NCBI RefSeq assembly: GCF_003001815.1
Contig: NZ_PVMZ01000033.1
Coordinates: 25,296 to 89,295, forward strand
Reading direction: 5' to 3'
Length of the DNA stretch: 64,000 bases
From: Actinoplanes italicus
GTDB taxonomy: Bacteria; Actinomycetota; Actinomycetes; Mycobacteriales; Micromonosporaceae
A program made the translations under genes and the position numbers. Below the pieces are notes generated by a model. That model searched no databases, had not been told where the DNA came from, and saw only the letters and a program-made list of their open reading frames with translations. The number at the start of each line of letters is the position of its first letter. The first letter of the stretch is position 1. Below are positions 60,352 through 64,000 of this stretch, in pieces.

Positions 60352-62751
60352 GTGGTCGCCGAACACTCTCCGCAACGTGTCCTGCTGACGTGGGCGGACA
60401 TCGCCGACGAGGCGCTGAGGCTCGAACCGGGCATGCGAGACCTGCTTCTGGAGCTGGTCGAGGCGCACAACCCCTCGACGGCAACGAGTGTGACCACGGC
60501 CGAGGGGCCGTGGTATGTCAGTGCGGTACATGTACGAGGTCACATCGGTGTCGGCGCGGACGCCGTCGACCTGCCGCTGAGCCAGGCCAAAGGTCTCACC
60601 ATCGTCACCGCCCGTAATGGCACGGGTAAGACGAGTGTCGCCGACGGTATTAGGCACGTCATTGGGGGCGGCAGCAAGAGGTCCTATCAAGTGTTGGCTG
60701 AAAACATTCACTATCCACACCGCGACATTGTGGTCACGGTGAGCAATGGATCTCGTGATATTGAGATCGTCTGCGGACCGAACGAAACCGTGCAGTGGCG
60801 TTCACCCGAGGGCATCCTCAGCGAACCGCCAGCCGAATGGACGGAGGCATTCGCCCGCTACATGCCGGTGCTTCTGTATCCAGAAATGTCCCAGGTGATT
60901 CAGGACCCGAGCAATCTGCATGCCTTCCTGAAGGACGCCCTGGAGCTCACCGCACTCGAAGAGCTCCAGAACATCCTCAAGGCCGAGAGCAGCAAGGGCA
61001 AGGCGTCACGGCGGACAGTAGAGACCGCACACCAGGCCGCGGTCGACGGAGTCCTCAAGGCAGGCCATGACGAACTCGCTGCCATCCTGCAAGACTGCGG
61101 ACCCTGCCCCGACACGGCAACCCGCACGCGGATCATCACGCTGTCCGAAACCCTGCCGGCAGCCGCTCCGCCACCGCTCGGCCTCGTGGACTCTTGGACC
61201 GTAAACGAGCAGATCCGGGCGAAGGCCGGCGCGGCCCTCGAACGGCTGGCTCACGCCGCCGAGTCTGACGCTGCCATGTCCAGCAATCTGCTGACCGCCC
61301 TGCAGAAGGCGCTCGTTCAGAACGATGCCCGGCTCGACGAACTGAGAAGCCAGGACGAGTGCCCTGTCTGCGGCACCATCGGACAGGACTGGGTGCAGCA
61401 CGCCATCGAAGAGGCCGGCCGGCTGACCCGAGCGACCAAGGAACTACGCGACGCCCGAACGGCAGCAAGCACAGCAATCCGACACCTGCATCAATGTCTA
61501 CCCGCCCCGCTGACCAGCTCTCTACGCCGACGCCTTGAATCAGAGGGCGGCGAGGTCGCAGCCGTCCGAGTCAAACAGTGGGACCGGCTGGTTCACGCAG
61601 CGGCCGACCTCCTCACCGGCATCCCTTCAGCGACCACGCTGAGCAATCTGCTCGATGAAAGCGCCGAGCTGGCTACCTGGTACGGACAAGTGCGCGACGG
61701 ACTCCTCGCCCGACGCGACGACCTCATCGCCGCTCAAGCAACCGTCCGCACCCACATCGGCACCTGGCTCGACACCAGCGACGCACAAGGACCAGCACTG
61801 GCCCGCCTTAACGTCGTCGAGCGCCTCGACCGCCGAGTCAGCCAGTGGATCAAGACCGCGCGAGAGGAGATCTTCGCCCCGATCGCCAAGGAGGTCACCG
61901 AACTGTGGTCGGTCCTCAACCCTGACGCGGACCTCAAACTCAACGGCATCGCACTCGCCGGCGGCACGAAGATCCGGCGGACCGTGACGCTCGATCTCGC
62001 TGACGGCAGCATGGCACTACCCACAGGCAAGGATAGCTCCGCAGTGCTGAGCACCGGCCAACGCAACGCGCTGTCACTCGCCACCTACCTGCCCCGGGCT
62101 ACCCAACCGGAAAGCCCATTCGGCTTCCTCATCCTCGATGACCCCATCCACGCGTTCGACACCGGCCGAGTGCGGTACCTGGCCAAACACCTGATGACCC
62201 TGGCCGAACGCTTCCAAGTGGTCGTCTTTACCCACGACGACCGGCTCTGGCGCGAGCTACGCGCCCACGGGGCCCTGCCGACACACATCCGGATGGACCG
62301 ACACGGAGACGGGCAGCCGCAGGTGCGGGTCAGGCACGTCGCCAGCCCTGGAATCCAGCGCCTCGATGACATCCAGAAGATCCTTGGCGCCGAGCGGGGT
62401 GCGTCGATCGGGACACCGGAAGCCGTCACCGCCATGACGCTGGCCATCTGCCGACAGGCGGTCGACACGGAAGCCGTCGCTCAGATCGAAATCCTCGGGC
62501 GCCGCATCGGGCTGCCCGAGGCCACCGTCGTGGCCGACCTGAAGAGAGCCCGAAAGACCCTGGACCAACTGGCACTGCTCAACAACTACGCCGGCCGAGT
62601 CGGCCATCGGCCCATCAACATCGACAGCTTCACTCCGACCGTCCACGCGCTCAACGGCGCCTCACACGGGCGCGCTCCGCAGGGCGACCCGCAACTGTGG
62701 GTCCGCCAGACCAGGCGGCTCATCAAGACGGTCCAGGAGATCAGGCACTGA
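60352..62751 (+). CDS. Rad50/SMC-like ABC-type ATPase, candidate defence protein
   Basis: 799 residues. About 60 residues of helical N-terminus precede the ATPase head. Walker A TARNGTGKTSVADGI (about residues 87-101), a middle region with coiled-coil-like stretches around a CPVC zinc-hook-type motif (Cys337, Cys340), ABC signature LSTGQRNALSLATYL (about 566), Walker B FGFLILDDPIHAFD, and H-loop VVFTHDDRLWREL. A helical C-terminal extension of about 150 residues follows, lacking known motifs. The short arms make it smaller than true Rad50. GTG start; weak ribosome site. Directly followed (1 bp) by a small gene. No nuclease subunit is adjacent. Position between toxin and recombinase genes suggests a defence role (inference). 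Confidence 0.82.
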   Translation: MVAEHSPQRVLLTWADIADEALRLEPGMRDLLLELVEAHNPSTATSVTTAEGPWYVSAVHVRGHIGVGADAVDLPLSQAKGLTIVTARNGTGKTSVADGIRHVIGGGSKRSYQVLAENIHYPHRDIVVTVSNGSRDIEIVCGPNETVQWRSPEGILSEPPAEWTEAFARYMPVLLYPEMSQVIQDPSNLHAFLKDALELTALEELQNILKAESSKGKASRRTVETAHQAAVDGVLKAGHDELAAILQDCGPCPDTATRTRIITLSETLPAAAPPPLGLVDSWTVNEQIRAKAGAALERLAHAAESDAAMSSNLLTALQKALVQNDARLDELRSQDECPVCGTIGQDWVQHAIEEAGRLTRATKELRDARTAASTAIRHLHQCLPAPLTSSLRRRLESEGGEVAAVRVKQWDRLVHAAADLLTGIPSATTLSNLLDESAELATWYGQVRDGLLARRDDLIAAQATVRTHIGTWLDTSDAQGPALARLNVVERLDRRVSQWIKTAREEIFAPIAKEVTELWSVLNPDADLKLNGIALAGGTKIRRTVTLDLADGSMALPTGKDSSAVLSTGQRNALSLATYLPRATQPESPFGFLILDDPIHAFDTGRVRYLAKHLMTLAERFQVVVFTHDDRLWRELRAHGALPTHIRMDRHGDGQPQVRVRHVASPGIQRLDDIQKILGAERGASIGTPEAVTAMTLAICRQAVDTEAVAQIEILGRRIGLPEATVVADLKRARKTLDQLALLNNYAGRVGHRPINIDSFTPTVHALNGASHGRAPQGDPQLWVRQTRRLIKTVQEIRH

Positions 62752-62752
62752 C

Positions 62753-63262
62753 ATGGCGACGTATCCCGAGATCCATATCCGTGACCTCCAGGCCGCATAC
62801 AACCGATGGCCGGGCAGACCCGCCGAGAAGACAGCTCTCGCAGCAATCGTCCTGCGCGTCCGAATCGAACGGGCCGCCGCACGCCTGCCGCGGACGGTGA
62901 TCGCGGCCCAGCCCGACATCTCGATGGTCGAGCGGCGCCTCTATCTCAGCATTGGTGAAGCCGGTCTTTCACATGAAGGCCAGGTACGGCGCATGCAGGT
63001 GATTGCTGGCGCACTGGAGGCCTACGGAGCGATCTGCGAGGTCCTACACGGGCGCAACCCCGACCCGTTGCCTCCTTTGGAGGACCTTGAGTCTTGGACT
63101 CGCGCGGTCGATGCGCTCGAGAAAGACCTCTATCCTGGCGACGATTTCGGGGCTGCGGCCGGGCACGCTCTACTCAACGCACAAACGGCCCCGCGCCCGA
63201 CACTCACCGCGGGTCGGTCTCGGTCCAATCCCATTACCAAATCGCCTGGCAGCACGGCGTGA
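62753..63262 (+). CDS. Small helical partner protein of the ATPase
   Basis: 169 residues, no recognised domain. Predicted helical: IHIRDLQAAYNRWPGRPAEKTALAAIVLRVRIERAAARLPR, then VERRLYLSIGEAGLSHEGQVRRMQVIAGALEAYGAICEVL. The C-terminal 40 residues are low-complexity (PRPTLTAGRSRSNPITKSPG). It starts one base after the ATPase stop, so the two are certainly co-transcribed and probably stoichiometric partners. Size and position recall the small subunit of SMC-type defence systems such as Lamassu LmuC, but no sequence similarity can be claimed. Confidence 0.7.
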   Translation: MATYPEIHIRDLQAAYNRWPGRPAEKTALAAIVLRVRIERAAARLPRTVIAAQPDISMVERRLYLSIGEAGLSHEGQVRRMQVIAGALEAYGAICEVLHGRNPDPLPPLEDLESWTRAVDALEKDLYPGDDFGAAAGHALLNAQTAPRPTLTAGRSRSNPITKSPGSTA

Positions 63263-63418
63263 CGGTTACCGAGACGGTTGGCTGGCTCGGGGGAGTGGTG
63301 TCGTGGTTGTGGTGAGCGTGGTGGGGGTGAGGTTGCTCGATCGGGCGGCGACGGTGGTCGGTGGTGTCGGGTATCGATGGGTTAGTGGCTGGTTCGTCTC
63401 TGTGTGAGGTGATCTGTG

Positions 63419-64000
63419 ATGCCGTCTTCTTCCCTGTCTTCGACTCCATCGGCTGGTTCGTTCGACGCGTGGCTTCAGGCCGACCCGTCGAAACCGCGGG
63501 CGCGAGGTCGCATGCGGCCGCTGGCCCGGGGTGGTCTGCGGTTTGCGTTTTATGGGCGGATTTCGACGGCGGAGTATCAGGATGCGGTGTCGTCGCGGGC
63601 GTGGCAGGTGGAGTCGGCGCAGCGGCTGGTGGCTGGGCGGGGTCGGATCGTGGTGGAGTTCTTTGATTCGGGTGCGTCGCGGAGCCTGCCGTGGCATAAG
63701 CGGCCTGCGGCCGGCGCTTTGCTGGCTGCGGTAGCTGCGTCGGATCGTGGGTTTGATGCGGTGGTGGTGGCGGAGTTCGAGCGGGCGTTCGCCGGCGGTG
63801 GTGAAGCCCGCCGGGTGATCGAACAGCTGCACGTGTGTGGGGTGCAGGTGTGGCTGCCGGAGGCCGAGGGTCCGGTCGATCTCGATTGTGCGGATCATCG
63901 GGCGTTGTTGTTGATGTTGGGGCATCAGTCGCAGCGGGAGGTGTTGCGGACGCGGTTTCGGGTGCGGGCGGCGATGAGTGCGCAGGTGCGGGAGCAGGGT
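63419..64000 (+). CDS. Large serine recombinase 2 (3' truncated by window)
   Basis: 194 codons visible, open to the window end. ATG 63419 has GAGGTGA 6 nt upstream. Resolvase domain with FAFYGRISTAEYQD (catalytic Ser), FFDSGASRSLPWHKRP, AEFERAFAGG, and QREVLRTRFRVRAAM. It shares the unusual SLPWH and RAF(A/S)G motifs and the N-terminal WLQ extension with recombinase 1 at 38238, so they belong to one subfamily. Codon use is T/G-rich compared with recombinase 1, suggesting separate acquisition. Confidence 0.88.
   Translation, partial: MPSSSLSSTPSAGSFDAWLQADPSKPRARGRMRPLARGGLRFAFYGRISTAEYQDAVSSRAWQVESAQRLVAGRGRIVVEFFDSGASRSLPWHKRPAAGALLAAVAASDRGFDAVVVAEFERAFAGGGEARRVIEQLHVCGVQVWLPEAEGPVDLDCADHRALLLMLGHQSQREVLRTRFRVRAAMSAQVREQG

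Noticed and set aside
1..64000. CRISPR arrays, tRNA and rRNA genes
   Set aside because: Looked for regularly spaced repeats and tRNA-like cloverleaf signatures by eye; none were convincing. A tRNAscan or CRISPR finder would settle this.

Overview
The window is GC-rich DNA with Shine-Dalgarno-led genes, GTG starts, Tat signals and ATGA/GTGA start-stop overlaps. The gene content (MmyB-like XRE regulator with an SDR, a MoxR/DUF58/VWA operon, very large secreted YD-repeat proteins, large serine recombinases) fits a filamentous actinomycete, probably Micromonosporaceae such as Actinoplanes. That is inference from content; there is no rRNA or other taxonomic marker. No tRNA, rRNA or CRISPR array was seen.

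Region 1 (1-8 kb) is extracellular carbohydrate and ester degradation: the 3' part of a GH78 alpha-L-rhamnosidase, a GH1 glycosidase, a secreted cutinase/PET-hydrolase-type polyester hydrolase with altered aromatic-clamp residues, a Tat-exported type-B carboxylesterase and an exported alpha/beta hydrolase. LacI-type AAACGTT half-sites lie between the two divergent esterase genes.

Region 2 (8-29.5 kb) is a redox/aldehyde block: SDRs, an aldo/keto reductase, two paralogous Zn-alcohol dehydrogenases, cupin proteins, a cupin-CMD fusion, a DUF2255 protein, a second alpha/beta hydrolase, an orphan OmpR regulator, a four-gene PaoABCD-like molybdenum aldehyde oxidoreductase operon, a Bcr/CflA-type MFS exporter, an MmyB-like regulator with its SDR, an MBL-fold hydrolase and a sorbosone-dehydrogenase-like lipoprotein. 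A 19-bp imperfect dyad (consensus GGTGTACTGACAGGGCACC) recurs at six or more gene-upstream sites here and once more at 36.4 kb, beside a decayed third Zn-ADH. This looks like an undescribed small regulon.

Region 3 (29.5-38 kb) holds a MoxR-DUF58-VWA-HtrA-like protease-response regulator-histidine kinase operon, in which the DUF58 gene carries an apparent frameshift. A relic zone with the ADH pseudogene and a DUF6152/DUF6644-like secreted/membrane pair follow.

Region 4 (38.2-64 kb) is a variable accessory island bracketed by two related large serine recombinases, the second cut by the window end. It contains an IS110-family element, gene fragments and small hypothetical or immunity-like genes. 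Its centre is a 3953-residue secreted Rhs/YD-repeat polymorphic toxin ending in a HINT domain and a non-specific nuclease, followed by a SUKH immunity gene. Behind these come an IS relic and an orphan, frameshifted HINT-tail plus deaminase-like toxin cassette with a putative immunity gene. The island ends with a truncated NACHT-like NTPase and a two-gene Rad50/SMC-like ATPase plus small helical partner, the best candidate for a new defence system.
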